This document shows positions 1 to 9,382 of a DNA stretch of 64,000 nucleotides, piece after piece. A program made the translations under genes and the position numbers. The stretch spans positions 450,501-514,500 of the forward strand of contig NZ_BLTJ01000001.1 of the NCBI RefSeq assembly GCF_013282095.1, given 5' to 3'. Source of the DNA: Enterocloster alcoholdehydrogenati (GTDB taxonomy: Bacteria; Bacillota; Clostridia; Lachnospirales; Lachnospiraceae). Below the pieces are notes generated by a model. That model was given only the letters and a program-made list of their open reading frames with translations, was not told the DNA's origin and did not search any database. Within the stretch, counting starts at the first letter, position 1; every line of letters starts with the position of its first letter.

Positions 1-232
1 TTACAATGTCTTCGATCTCTTCCGGCGATGCAGCGGCTAAAGCATCCACATCGGGATATTTTTTATAAAGTTCCTCTGTGACCACATTGACTCTGGCATC
101 CGTACACTGTGCTGCCAGCCGGACTCCCACCAGAAGCTTCCAGGCCTGGTTATAATCCAGGGTGCAGGACGCCTCCGGATATGCCTCCTTTAAACGTTGG
201 ATCAGTTTCAGGGCCAATTCTTTCTTTGTCAT
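1..232 (-). CDS. nth: Endonuclease III, N-terminal part (cut by window edge)
   Basis: Base-excision repair glycosylase/AP lyase that removes oxidised pyrimidines. Only the first 77 residues are in the window; the rest lies to the left of base 1. The visible part carries the family's helix with RLAAQCTDARVN, close to the LSAQATD segment of known Nth proteins. The C-terminal helix-hairpin-helix and Fe-S cysteines are outside. The start at 232 is preferred over the ATG at 241 because GGAGAG lies about 9 bases upstream of 232 but almost touches 241. It is the last visible gene of a leftward run after the amidohydrolase, 45 bases away, and probably rides on that transcript. Confidence 0.85.
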   Translation of the reverse strand, partial: MTKKELALKLIQRLKEAYPEASCTLDYNQAWKLLVGVRLAAQCTDARVNVVTEELYKKYPDVDALAAASPEEIEDIV

Positions 233-277
233 ACGACGCATCTCTCCTCTCATCGTAACTTGTACTGTTGTGCCCTC

Positions 278-1891
278 TCAGCCAAATACCTTTTTCCCGC
301 CCAGATACGTCCCATACACCGAGATTCTGTGGATATTTTCCGGTTTCACTTCAAAGGGAGACTGCTCCAGCACCACAAAATCAGCCAGCATCCCCGGACA
401 GATCTTTCCCTTGATCCCTTCCTCAAAGCTTGCCTCTGCCCCTCGGATGGTGTAGCTGTCCAGGGCCTCTTTTACAGAAAATGCCTCCTTGGGCAGATAC
501 GGGCCTGTATGATCCTTTAAAGAGGTTCTTGTAACCGCGCATTCCATAGAGGCCAGCGCATCCGGCACTTCCACCGGGCAGTCCGTTCCATTGCTCACCG
601 ATACCCCCATATTCATCAGCGTTTTCCAGCTGTAGCTGGTGGCCGCCAGTTCCTCTCCCACCCGTTCCTTTACAATATGGTTGTCATAATCCAGGAAAAT
701 GCTCTGTGCATATACATGAAGCCCCATCTGGGCGATCTTTTTAAGCTGATCCGGCCGGGTGATCTGACAGTGGACAATCCCATGACGGTGATCCTTCCTC
801 GGATGTTCCTTAAAGGCCTTTTCATAGGCTGCAAGAACCCGGTCAAGACAGGCGTCTCCAATGGCGTGGACTGCTGTCTGCATCCCGACGGCATTTGCAT
901 AGCCGATCATCTCATCAAGGGTCTCCTGAGAAAATACGGGAATTCCGCGGGCAGAGGGGGCATCGGCGTAAGGACGGCTAAGATACGCGGTTCTTGCCCC
1001 CAGCGCCCCGTCTCCCAGCAGCTTTAAGGGCCCCAGCTTAAAATACTCTGTACCGGCTCCGGTGATATTTCCGGCCTCCACAAAGCCCTTTACATCGGCA
1101 GTCTCTGTAAAATTGCACTGTTCATAGACCCGAACCGTCAGCTCCCCGGCTTTCTCCAGTTCCCTGTACGCCTCATTGACGGTCTGCCAGGGTATATCCC
1201 GATACACACAGTAGTCGTCAGTCTGACAGCTGGTAATTCCGTAGGAATTTAAGGCACAGCAGGCAAGGCGGATCCTGCGCTTGATCTCTTCTTTGTCAGG
1301 CGGCAAAACAGCATGGTACACCTGATCCATAGCGCTGTCAAAAAAACGGCCATCCGGGCCATTTTCATCCATGCCGATCCGTCCGCCCTCCGGCTGTGGG
1401 GTGTCTGCCGTGACGCCTAAAAACTCAAGGGCTTTCGTATTGACGGTCAGACAGTGGCCGCAGGCGCGGACAGCGCAGACCAAAACGGTATCCGATACCT
1501 GATCTAAGTCATGTCGGTCCGGCATCCGGTCTGTATCTGTGAAGTAATCCTGATTCCATCCCCGGCCCATCAGCCAGCCATTTTCCGGAACAGGATGGGC
1601 TGTTTTAAACTGCTTAAAATACTGAAGCATCTCTTTTAAGCTTCCCGTATGAGCAGCCAGCCGGGCGGCGCTCAGGCTGCTTCCATAACTCAGCAAATGC
1701 ATATGGCTGTCATTAAAGCCGCTGCATACAAAGCGGCCTTGCAGATCCGTCACCTTATCCCCCGGTTCTGCAAGCGCCGCCGCCTCTTCATCAGAACCAG
1801 CAAAGACAAATTTCCCCTCTTCCTCCCCAAAGGCCTGAACCAGAGGAAGTTCCCCAGTGTAGACTTTTCCGTTTACATAGATATGCTTCAC
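278..1891 (-). CDS. Amidohydrolase family 3 metal-dependent hydrolase (YtcJ/NfdA type)
   Basis: 537-residue cytoplasmic metallohydrolase of the amidohydrolase superfamily. Visible marks are an N-terminal urease-alpha-like beta domain, the metal motif DSHMH (H63, H65), a central TIM barrel, HAIGDAC, and NGTDCPVE near the C terminus supplying the last metal aspartate. Family members deformylate N-substituted formamides or cleave exo-amide bonds; the substrate here cannot be told. The start codon is GTG at 1891, with AAAGGAG about 8 bases upstream. It lies 68 bases downstream of citC and may be co-transcribed with it, but nothing ties it to citrate metabolism. Confidence 0.85.
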   Translation of the reverse strand: MKHIYVNGKVYTGELPLVQAFGEEEGKFVFAGSDEEAAALAEPGDKVTDLQGRFVCSGFNDSHMHLLSYGSSLSAARLAAHTGSLKEMLQYFKQFKTAHPVPENGWLMGRGWNQDYFTDTDRMPDRHDLDQVSDTVLVCAVRACGHCLTVNTKALEFLGVTADTPQPEGGRIGMDENGPDGRFFDSAMDQVYHAVLPPDKEEIKRRIRLACCALNSYGITSCQTDDYCVYRDIPWQTVNEAYRELEKAGELTVRVYEQCNFTETADVKGFVEAGNITGAGTEYFKLGPLKLLGDGALGARTAYLSRPYADAPSARGIPVFSQETLDEMIGYANAVGMQTAVHAIGDACLDRVLAAYEKAFKEHPRKDHRHGIVHCQITRPDQLKKIAQMGLHVYAQSIFLDYDNHIVKERVGEELAATSYSWKTLMNMGVSVSNGTDCPVEVPDALASMECAVTRTSLKDHTGPYLPKEAFSVKEALDSYTIRGAEASFEEGIKGKICPGMLADFVVLEQSPFEVKPENIHRISVYGTYLGGKKVFG

Positions 1892-1959
1892 TGCATTTTC
1901 TCCTTTTTAAGCGCTTTTCCTCATAAACTGCGCAGACAGCGGTCTTCTGCAGCCGTCCA

Positions 1960-2967
1960 TCAAGCCTTCCGGGCGTCTGTAGACCGGATCCTCTTCCAGG
2001 TACTCTCCGGCACCAGCGCCCTTATTTTCTCCGGCTGCCCTTCCTTCACGGCCGCACGCACCAGAGAAGCGCTGATTACTTCTCCTCCAATCTCTCTTCT
2101 GGGAATCTCCGTCACCTGAATACCAAGATCCGGCAGCACTTCTTTCATAGTTACATTGTAACAGTCCGTCACTGCACACTCCGGCTCTGTTCCCACAAAG
2201 CGTCGGGTAATACCCAGGGGAGGCGCGATGCGTTTTCCAAAAAGCTCCAGATCCAAACGGCAGTTTGCCTTTCCCGCTTCCGTCTTTTCCTTCATGAAAT
2301 AAGTAGGAAAGGTAGCTGCTGACACGATATAGTCCGAGGCCCTGTGCAGAATCACCCGCTCCAGATCTGCGGTTCCGGCCTGAACCATCTGAAAGCGGTC
2401 TGCGGGGCTGTAAAAGGTGCGGCGGTCTGAAAGAACAAATAAATGCAGGTAATCGCACCGCTTTAGAGCTTCTTCGATCAGATAACGGTGGCCCAGGGTA
2501 AAGGGATTACAGTTGGCCACAATGGATCCTACCACTGCTTCCGGCTGTAAAGCGGCTTCGGGCGTCTCCCTTTGAATGGCATCCAAAAAGCCGGAAAACC
2601 CCTGTTTTTTATTTTCCATAAACAGCACACGATCTGTTTTCAGGATCGTATAAAAGCCCAGATCCTCAAACATGGCCTGGTTTTTTGGCTTTGTGTACAT
2701 GAGAAGATGGCTGCGCCCCTTCTCAAACTCATACTGAATCAGCTGGGAGATCACAGTTCCTGTCAGTCCCTGGCCCTGGCACTCCGGGGCAATGGCAATA
2801 CATTTCAGTACATTTTCCTCTGCCGAACCGGCAGCGATGATGTTATAATCTTCATCCTCCAGACATATGGTGTATTCGATTCCAGGATCATAGTCCAGAT
2901 CCATTTTCTTTAAAAATTCCTTCAGGCGCTCCAGATCGCTGCCTGTCAGAGGTTTTCCTTCCAGCAT
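1960..2967 (-). CDS. citC: [Citrate (pro-3S)-lyase] ligase
   Basis: Acetylates the thiol of the citrate lyase prosthetic group on CitD, using acetate and ATP, which activates the lyase. The 335-residue protein has the usual two parts: an N-terminal GNAT-like domain (about 20-125, with PECQGQGLTGTVI) and a C-terminal nucleotidyltransferase-like domain opening with NCNPFTLGHRYL, the HIGH-like ATP site. Length is normal. A GGAGG lies about 9 bases before the ATG. It follows the citrate transporter on the same strand and belongs with citDEF at 7.8-10.6 kb, from which it is separated by the transporter and the two-component genes. Confidence 0.95.
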   Translation of the reverse strand: MLEGKPLTGSDLERLKEFLKKMDLDYDPGIEYTICLEDEDYNIIAAGSAEENVLKCIAIAPECQGQGLTGTVISQLIQYEFEKGRSHLLMYTKPKNQAMFEDLGFYTILKTDRVLFMENKKQGFSGFLDAIQRETPEAALQPEAVVGSIVANCNPFTLGHRYLIEEALKRCDYLHLFVLSDRRTFYSPADRFQMVQAGTADLERVILHRASDYIVSAATFPTYFMKEKTEAGKANCRLDLELFGKRIAPPLGITRRFVGTEPECAVTDCYNVTMKEVLPDLGIQVTEIPRREIGGEVISASLVRAAVKEGQPEKIRALVPESTWKRIRSTDARKA

Positions 2968-3060
2968 GGGACTTTTCCTCCTTTTTGAGCATTTATAAAA
3001 AATATCCTACCATCAAGACCGCAGTCTTTGCAAGACTGAGATCTTAAATTTTTCTAAAAA

Positions 3061-3117
3061 TGAAAACAGACCATCCCCTTTTCCGGGTACTTGGAAAAGA
3101 GACACAGCCCGTTTTCA
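3061..3117 (-). terminator. Nested inverted repeat between transporter and citC
   Basis: TGAAAAC (3061-3067) pairs with GTTTTCA (3111-3117), and inside it CTTTTCC can pair with GGAAAAG. It sits just past the stop of the transporter gene and before citC. A partial terminator or mRNA-processing hairpin is possible; no long T run follows, so this is tentative. Confidence 0.35.
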
Positions 3118-3142
3118 TCACATCACATCATTATATCGAATA

Positions 3143-4480
3143 TTATGCTATATGAAGCACACCTAAAAGCAAACCAGAGATCATGCTGACGATACTTACT
3201 CCCCAGATCCAGAAGAAACAAGTCTTAATATGGTCCTTGATCTCTACCCCTGCAAGACCTGTGCCCAGGAAGGCAGCAGGAACAACAGGGCTCATAAAAG
3301 CAGCGCCGTTGCGGCATACTGCCATGGCCATACCGATATGAATCGGATCTGCGCCGAATTTGTTTCCCACTCCTGTCAGTACCGGGAGAAGGCCATAAAA
3401 ATATGAATCTGTGCCAAACAGCAGAGTCAGCGGCACGGACAGGACGCCGATGATAAGGGGCAGAAACTGTCCCATGGACTGGGGGATAACGGATGCCAGT
3501 ACATTTGCCATGTGGTTCATGATCTGACTGTCTTCCAGAATACCCAAGAACATACCGGCCGCAAGGATCGTAAAAGTCATCATAATAGCTGAACCGAAAT
3601 GAGACCAGATCACCCTGTTCTGGAGTTTTTCACCCGGATAATTCACTAAAAGGGCGATTACACAGCCGATCATAAATATAGAATAAGAAGGTGCTTTTAA
3701 GAATACCATACACAGGATCACAGCCAGCGTCAGGATCACATTAAACCAAAATTTCTCCGGACGCCCCAGCTTACTGCTGCGGACGCTGTCCCCTTCCGCC
3801 GGCATATCGTCATCATACCCGGGCAGAGCGCTGTTTCCTCCCGCCCCTCTTCTTTTTTCAGCCACTCCCCAGAAAACAGCGGTAAACAGGGCAATTACAA
3901 TGCCTACCAGCTGTATGGGGAACAGCTTCATCCACAGCAGATTTGCCTCAATTTCCAGCACAGAGGCTGTTCTCATCACAGGCCCGCTCCAGGGCAGAAG
4001 ATTCACGGCACCCATAGCGGTAACACAGATTAAAAGCAATGCAACAGGACGCATCCGCAGACGTTTATATACCGGAAACATTGCGGGAACTGTGATTAAG
4101 AAAGCAGCTGCCCCGCCTCCGTCCAGATGGCCCATCATGGCGATGACGCAGGTCATCAGGGCAACGCCTACTACATTATTTCCCACACGCTTCATCAAAA
4201 CATCAATGATGCTGTCAAACATCCCCACGTCTGTCATTATCCCGAAGAATAATGCCGAAAAGATAAACAGAGCCGCCGTAGAATGTACTCTCTTTACACC
4301 GGCGCTGATAAAATCTCCCATTTCCTTAATGGTAAAGGTTCCCGTCCCCGCAAGGATCACTGCCGTCACTGCAGACACCCCGACAAAAGCAATGGCCGGT
4401 GCGGTCACATTCCTAAGCAGCAGAAAAATAAGCATGATGATTGCCGCAAATCCCAGGATCGCAAGCATGGTTTCATTCAT
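3143..4480 (-). CDS. Citrate:proton/metal symporter, CitMHS family
   Basis: 445-residue inner-membrane carrier with about 11-12 hydrophobic segments. The arrangement and the motif MGHLDGGGAAAFLITVPAMF, a conserved loop before the helix that follows, fit the CitMHS/IT-superfamily citrate transporters, which take up citrate complexed with a divalent metal and protons. Context is strong: it lies between citC and a sensor kinase, with citrate lyase next door. The start at 4480 is chosen because GGAGAGGAG stands about 9 bases upstream; a longer reading frame to 4519 lacks a site. Uptake of another tricarboxylate or of tartrate-like acids cannot be excluded. Confidence 0.85.
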   Translation of the reverse strand: MNETMLAILGFAAIIMLIFLLLRNVTAPAIAFVGVSAVTAVILAGTGTFTIKEMGDFISAGVKRVHSTAALFIFSALFFGIMTDVGMFDSIIDVLMKRVGNNVVGVALMTCVIAMMGHLDGGGAAAFLITVPAMFPVYKRLRMRPVALLLICVTAMGAVNLLPWSGPVMRTASVLEIEANLLWMKLFPIQLVGIVIALFTAVFWGVAEKRRGAGGNSALPGYDDDMPAEGDSVRSSKLGRPEKFWFNVILTLAVILCMVFLKAPSYSIFMIGCVIALLVNYPGEKLQNRVIWSHFGSAIMMTFTILAAGMFLGILEDSQIMNHMANVLASVIPQSMGQFLPLIIGVLSVPLTLLFGTDSYFYGLLPVLTGVGNKFGADPIHIGMAMAVCRNGAAFMSPVVPAAFLGTGLAGVEIKDHIKTCFFWIWGVSIVSMISGLLLGVLHIA

Positions 4481-4549
4481 TGCCCTTTCTCCTCTCCTTC
4501 CCGCACGCCCTCTGATCACATCTTAGACACGTTTGTTCCTTATGGTTTC

Positions 4550-4603
4550 AGTATAGGGCCAGAACCTTACATGAGAAAGGACAACGGCTTAAGTCTCCTT
4601 AAG
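4550..4603 (-). promoter_or_regulatory. Promoter of citrate transporter with CTTAAG direct repeat
   Basis: Reading leftward, TATACT (4555-4550) can serve as -10 with only a weak -35 (TTTCTC) 17 bases upstream. Ten bases further upstream lie two CTTAAG copies 10 bp apart (4588-4593 and 4598-4603). A half-turn repeat before a poor -35 is the usual layout of an OmpR-type activator site; the regulator encoded at 7022 is the obvious candidate. This is inference from layout. Confidence 0.45.
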
Positions 4604-4620
4604 GCTGCGCTTACAGTTTG

Positions 4621-6858
4621 TTAAGATTCCGTTATAATTCTTCCTTTTGCAGCCTCTGTCACTGCCCGCAAAATAGCGGCGTCCGACACCGGTTTGGACA
4701 CATATCCATGAATGATGCCCCGCTGCCTGGCTTCTGCCAGCTCCTGGTCTACCTGATCTGCCATGACTAACAGAATCAGACCTGGGCTCAAGGCCTGGAT
4801 GGACATACAGAAATTAACCGCCGAGGTTCCTTTAATAAACTGCTCGGCCGCCAAAGCGTCATAATGACCGTTTTTCAGCTTTTCCCTGGCTTCTTCAAAG
4901 CTCATAACCGCGTCAGCTGTTACTCCCAGTCTGGCAAAACTCTTTTCCAAAAGGCGCAGGACCTTGGGATTGTCGTCAACCAGAAGTATGGACATCCCCG
5001 TATTTTCTCCTTTTTTCTTTCTGTTCTCCGGGTCATTTTGATGGTACAGGGCGGCATTTGCGGCGGTTTCCTGTTCATCCTTTTTTACTGCCGGAAAGTA
5101 GAGATGGAATACCGTCCCCTTTCCCGCCTGGCTGTCAGCGCAGACAAAGCCCCGATGGGAGGTGACAATCTGCTCTGTGAGGGCCAGACCAAGGCCTGTG
5201 CCTTTTCCGCCCTTCTTTGTGGTAAAAAACGGATCAAACATCTGCTTTAATACATCCGGGCTCATGCCGCAGCCGTTGTCCTCAATATTGATCTGCACAA
5301 AACGGCTCCAGCTCTCCTTCTTTCCAAGAGGAACCTCCGGCTCCAGCTCCTCCCTTCTAAGGACGCGGGCGCTGACACGGATCTGTCCGCCCTCCTCCCG
5401 GCCAATGGCATGGATTGCATTGACGCCGATATTTAAAATGACCTGATTCAGCTGTGTCTCATTTCCCATAATAAAAACCCCGTCCAGCTTCATTTCCCCT
5501 GTAAGACGAATGTTGGCGGGGCAGACCGACTGGACCATCTTCACCGCCCGCCTGAGTACCCTGGACGCATCCAGCGTCTTAAAGGCGGTTTCAATATTTT
5601 TACGGCTTAAGGAGGAAATCTGCTGGATGATCTCCTTGGCCTTCTCGGCCGCCCCATAGATCTCCCTGGCACTGTCAAACCCATCAGAGTCCTCCGGCAG
5701 CTCCATCATCAGAAAATCTGCATACCCCATAATCGGAGTCAGCAGGTTGTTAAACTCGTGGGCAATACCGCCGGTCATGGTTCCCATGATCTGTAAGCGC
5801 TGCTGATGGGCAATGGTTTCCTCGCTCTGGTGCATCTCCTCCAGAATACGGTTCAGTTCCGTCAGATAAGCAATCTGCTCCTTATCTTCTTTTTTCTGCA
5901 GGAAAAGCCTGAACATATAAACCGCCATGGAAAGAGCCGTAATAAACGCGCAGATAAAGACCAGAATGATCCGGAAAAATCCCGTTTCCACCGGAATATA
6001 GATATCGTCATAATCAATGACTACACTGACTACAAGAAAGTCCTCTCCAATGTTTGCAGGCGTATAAGCGCTTAGCTTTCGGACCGCAGGCGCGCCTTCC
6101 TTTGTCCACCAGTAGGAATTATATTCCTCCACTCCGGTGCGTCCCTCCAGCTGATGGTCAATCATGGCCTTAAGGCTGGTAAGATCCTTGTTCGGATACA
6201 TCTCATGGCGGCCTTCGATCACGTCAATGCCGTACTGATTTTGCCCAGGATGCATAAGAATGGTACCGCTTTTATCCTTGATTACCACATATCCGTTGGT
6301 TCCCACCTGAATCCCCGAAAAAACCTGCTCATAATAAATCTGACTGTCCAGCACCAGAGAAACGCTCTCTCCCGGAACCGGTTCATACCTAAGTACCACA
6401 TAGCCCCCATCTTCTCCGATGGAAGCCGGGATCAGCTTTGTCTTATCATCAATCACAGAATCGGAATCTGCCAGTTTTATTTTTTCCTGGGGATATCCCC
6501 TGCCCCATTCCCCTTCTTTTCCCTGAAGGATCACATCATGGATCACAGGGCCGTGGCCTTCTCTGTAGGAGTTCCAGAGCCTTATCTGCTCTTCCCAGCT
6601 CTTATCTTTGCTGTAGGCCCAGAGAGAGTGAAGATCTCTGGTATACTCTCCCACTACGCCTTCCAGATTATCTGCCAGACATTCAGCGGTCAGCAGCATC
6701 TGGGATTTCTGGTTTCCAATGACGCCCTTTTTATATTCCTCCCAGATCCTGGTACCCATAAAAATAAATGCGATGGAAAGAATACTTACCAGACCCGCAA
6801 CCAGGACCAGCTTCTGGTCTGCATCCATTTTGCCCAATTGTTTTACTTTATTTTCCAT
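4621..6858 (-). CDS. Membrane sensor histidine kinase with C-terminal pseudo-receiver
   Basis: 745-residue sensor kinase. Order: TM1 about 17-36, an extracellular sensing region about 40-290 resembling a double Cache domain, TM2 about 295-316, a coiled segment, the DHp helix with phospho-acceptor H367 in IAHEFNNLL, and a HATPase domain with N box (NIGVNAIHAI), DNGCGM and GLGLAL. A receiver domain follows (622-745) with acidic pair D628/D629 and conserved Lys in SKP (K722), but the phospho-acceptor position is glutamate (E672, in DALAAEQF) rather than aspartate. It is divergent from the OmpR-type regulator at 7022, 163 bases away, and upstream of the citrate transporter, so citrate or another organic acid is the likely signal. 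It is not of the CitA type, which has a single PAS/Cache and no receiver. Confidence 0.9.
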   Translation of the reverse strand: MENKVKQLGKMDADQKLVLVAGLVSILSIAFIFMGTRIWEEYKKGVIGNQKSQMLLTAECLADNLEGVVGEYTRDLHSLWAYSKDKSWEEQIRLWNSYREGHGPVIHDVILQGKEGEWGRGYPQEKIKLADSDSVIDDKTKLIPASIGEDGGYVVLRYEPVPGESVSLVLDSQIYYEQVFSGIQVGTNGYVVIKDKSGTILMHPGQNQYGIDVIEGRHEMYPNKDLTSLKAMIDHQLEGRTGVEEYNSYWWTKEGAPAVRKLSAYTPANIGEDFLVVSVVIDYDDIYIPVETGFFRIILVFICAFITALSMAVYMFRLFLQKKEDKEQIAYLTELNRILEEMHQSEETIAHQQRLQIMGTMTGGIAHEFNNLLTPIMGYADFLMMELPEDSDGFDSAREIYGAAEKAKEIIQQISSLSRKNIETAFKTLDASRVLRRAVKMVQSVCPANIRLTGEMKLDGVFIMGNETQLNQVILNIGVNAIHAIGREEGGQIRVSARVLRREELEPEVPLGKKESWSRFVQINIEDNGCGMSPDVLKQMFDPFFTTKKGGKGTGLGLALTEQIVTSHRGFVCADSQAGKGTVFHLYFPAVKKDEQETAANAALYHQNDPENRKKKGENTGMSILLVDDNPKVLRLLEKSFARLGVTADAVMSFEEAREKLKNGHYDALAAEQFIKGTSAVNFCMSIQALSPGLILLVMADQVDQELAEARQRGIIHGYVSKPVSDAAILRAVTEAAKGRIITES

Positions 6859-6900
6859 ATCTGTTTATCCTCTTTTCATCCTCTAATTTCCCTTTCACGA

Positions 6901-6930
6901 TTGACTTTGACCGGATTCTAATATTATAAT
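6901..6930 (+). promoter_or_regulatory. Sigma-70-type promoter of the response regulator
   Basis: TTGACT (6901-6906), an 18-base spacer and TATAAT (6925-6930) point rightward to the regulator at 7022, leaving a leader of about 85 bases. Near-consensus hexamers suggest steady expression of the regulator. Confidence 0.65.
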
Positions 6931-7021
6931 ACTGTATAATAGGCAGAAAGAAAAGCAACGATTCAGGACGGATCGTTACAAAGAAAATAAAACGTTTATC
7001 CCTGGGAAGGAACCAATTATT

Positions 7022-7708
7022 ATGGCTGATAAGGTATTGATCGTAGACGATGACCCGTCTATCTGTAAATTATTGGAAAAGGTTATGCACAGCAATGACC
7101 TGGAAACAGACACGGCCGGAAGCGGCACAAAGGCCCTGGAACGGTTAAAGCACCATACCTATGACGTGATCCTTATGGATATCATGTTAGGGGATATGGA
7201 GGGTTTTGAAGTAATCCAGCATCTCAGGGAGGACGGCATACAGACCCCGGTGATGATCGTCAGCGGACGGAACGAGGACTATGATTCTATTTACGGACTT
7301 TCCATCGGAGCTGACGACTATATCACCAAGCCGTTTCGCCCCGTTGTCCTGGGCGCCAAGGTAAAAGCGCTGATCCGGCGGACTAAAAACATGATGGCCA
7401 GCCAGTCCTCTCTTCTGGAATGCGGTCCCTTTACCTATGATTCCTCTACCATGCGTTTCTACAAGGACGGTGAAGAACTGATCCTGTCCTCGAAGGAAAG
7501 CGCCCTCCTCCTGCTGTTCATCAAGCATCCCGGACAGATCTATACAAAGGATATGATCTATGAGCAGGTCTGGGGCACCACCGTAGCCATTGATGACAAC
7601 GCCATTATGGTCTATATCAACCGGCTCCGGGGAAAAATCGAAAAGGACCGGCAAAAGCCGGCCCATATTATTACGGTAAGAGGTGTGGGGTACCGTTTTG
7701 TACCGTAA
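7022..7708 (+). CDS. OmpR/PhoB-family response regulator
   Basis: 228-residue DNA-binding response regulator. The receiver domain (1-120) has D9-D11, phospho-acceptor D53 (ILMDIML) and K103 (ITKPF). The C-terminal winged helix (about 130-228) ends in the typical VRGVGYRF. GGAAGGA precedes the ATG. It is divergent from the sensor kinase and flanked by citrate transporter genes on one side and citrate lyase on the other. The most economical reading is that the pair controls both, through CTTAA-containing repeats found in front of the transporter and of citD. In enteric bacteria citrate genes use the unrelated CitB/DpiA regulator, so this would be a different wiring. Confidence 0.93.
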   Translation: MADKVLIVDDDPSICKLLEKVMHSNDLETDTAGSGTKALERLKHHTYDVILMDIMLGDMEGFEVIQHLREDGIQTPVMIVSGRNEDYDSIYGLSIGADDYITKPFRPVVLGAKVKALIRRTKNMMASQSSLLECGPFTYDSSTMRFYKDGEELILSSKESALLLLFIKHPGQIYTKDMIYEQVWGTTVAIDDNAIMVYINRLRGKIEKDRQKPAHIITVRGVGYRFVP

Positions 7709-7724
7709 CTGTTTATATTTCGTC

Positions 7725-7760
7725 AATGTCCGGCTGTGTATGCACAGCCGGACATTTTTA
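7725..7760 (+). terminator. Rho-independent terminator of the response regulator
   Basis: An almost perfect GC-rich stem (TGTCCGGCTGTG with CACAGCCGGACA) and a four-base loop, followed by TTTTTATT. The T run is only on the rightward side. Confidence 0.85.
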
Positions 7761-7821
7761 TTATCATGACAACAAAGGGGAGCTGCAGTGTGGGGTTATG
7801 ATTTAACAACCAGGAGATGGG

Positions 7822-9381
7822 TTACTCTGCAAACTCGAACTTCTTTACCTGACGCACCACATCCATAATGGTGCCGTCTCTTGCCTCGATAATACCTACC
7901 ACTCTGTCCCCAAACTGCACCTTTTCCGGCTCGCCTACGATGGAGTACGCAATGTCGCGCAGCTCCTCAATGGTCTTAAAGGGCAGGTCTACATCTTTCA
8001 TGGCCTCGATGAGATCCTGTCTTTTAGGGTTGATGGCGATACCATAGTCTGTGATGACGACGTCGATGCTCTCGCCTGGTGTGGTTACTGTAGTAACCTC
8101 GGAACAGATGGCCGGGATTCTTCCCTGGAGAAGGGGTGCAATCACGATGGTGCACTTAGCTCCTGCCGCTGTATCGGGATGGCCTCCCTGAGCACCGGTG
8201 ATAACGCCGTCGGATCCTACTACCACGTTGCAGTTAAAGTTCACATCCACTTCCAGAGCGGCCAGGATCACGAAATCCAGCTTGTTTACCACAGCGCCCT
8301 TGTTAAAGGGATCTGCGTACTCGCCTGCGGAAATACGGAAGTGCTTTAAATTCTTTACTGACTCTACGGCTGCCAGGTCAAAGTCCTGGGTATCCAGCAG
8401 ACAATCTGCCTGGCCGTTGATCAGAAGATCGCACATGGGTTTTGTAAGTCCGCCTACGCCAAAGCGCATCCGGATATTTCTCTCCTTCATGATCTTTGCA
8501 AGGGAGATTGTAGAGGCGATAGAAGCCCCGCCTACGCCGGTCTGGTAGGAAAATCCGTCCTTAAAGTATGGAGTATTTACTACAAACTGCGTGCAGTAAT
8601 CTGCCATCATAAGCTTTCTCATATCCGTGGTGGGCTTTGCGGCGCCGGTAGCAATCTTTTTGGGATCTCCGATGGCATCTACCACTACCACATAATCTAC
8701 CTTTGTCATGGAGATATGGGCCGGGAAGTTGGGGAACGGCACCAGGCAGTCCGTGATGGCAACCACCTTGTCCGCATAATCACCGTCTACCATGGCGTAG
8801 GAAAGAACGCCGCAGTCGCTCTTTCCGCCGATGCCCCGGCAGTTGCCGTAATCATCAGCGGTAGGTGTTCCGATAAATGCGATATCCACACGGGTTTCTC
8901 CGCTCTCAATAGCGCGTACACGGCCGCCGTGGGAACGCATGATGGCCAGACCCTTTAATTTTCCTGCGGAAATGGCTTCACCAATCTTTCCGCGGACGCC
9001 GGAGGACTGAATATTGGTAATGGTTCCGTCCTCAATATAAGGCACGATAGGGTCGTGGGCTTTTCCTAAGGAGCTGGCGCAGATGGTGATATCCTTAATT
9101 CCCATCCGGTGTACTTCCTCCATGACCATATTCACGATATAGTCGCCTTCACGGAAGTGGTGATGGAAGCCTAAGGTCATGCCGTCTTTTATGCCGCATT
9201 TTACCAGCACATCATGAATGGAATCCACCAGCTTGGAGCCGCTGTTGTTGATGACACATTTTGTATAGGGGCCGTCCTTTTTATACACATAGCCGTCCCT
9301 GTAATGGTTTCCCTGGAACACTTCTTTTCCAGTCTGTTTTAAGATCTCTTCGGGAATGTCCCTGCCTACTGCATTTATCAT
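7822..9381 (-). CDS. citF: Citrate lyase alpha subunit (citrate:acetyl-ACP transferase)
   Basis: Moves citrate onto the acyl carrier CitD in exchange for acetate, the first half of citrate cleavage to acetate and oxaloacetate. The 519-residue sequence aligns along its length with CitF (for example NNSGSKLVDSIHDV, GGRVRAIESGE and a glycine-rich VVGSDGVITGAQGGH near the C terminus). The start at 9381 follows AGGGGG; a longer frame to 9456 would run into citE. It begins just 1 base after the citE stop, so the three lyase genes are translationally linked. Confidence 0.95.
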   Translation of the reverse strand: MINAVGRDIPEEILKQTGKEVFQGNHYRDGYVYKKDGPYTKCVINNSGSKLVDSIHDVLVKCGIKDGMTLGFHHHFREGDYIVNMVMEEVHRMGIKDITICASSLGKAHDPIVPYIEDGTITNIQSSGVRGKIGEAISAGKLKGLAIMRSHGGRVRAIESGETRVDIAFIGTPTADDYGNCRGIGGKSDCGVLSYAMVDGDYADKVVAITDCLVPFPNFPAHISMTKVDYVVVVDAIGDPKKIATGAAKPTTDMRKLMMADYCTQFVVNTPYFKDGFSYQTGVGGASIASTISLAKIMKERNIRMRFGVGGLTKPMCDLLINGQADCLLDTQDFDLAAVESVKNLKHFRISAGEYADPFNKGAVVNKLDFVILAALEVDVNFNCNVVVGSDGVITGAQGGHPDTAAGAKCTIVIAPLLQGRIPAICSEVTTVTTPGESIDVVITDYGIAINPKRQDLIEAMKDVDLPFKTIEELRDIAYSIVGEPEKVQFGDRVVGIIEARDGTIMDVVRQVKKFEFAE

Positions 9382-9382
9382 T

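Noticed and set aside
1907..2458. 183-residue frame inside citC
   Set aside because: Shadow of citC with no recognisable domain.
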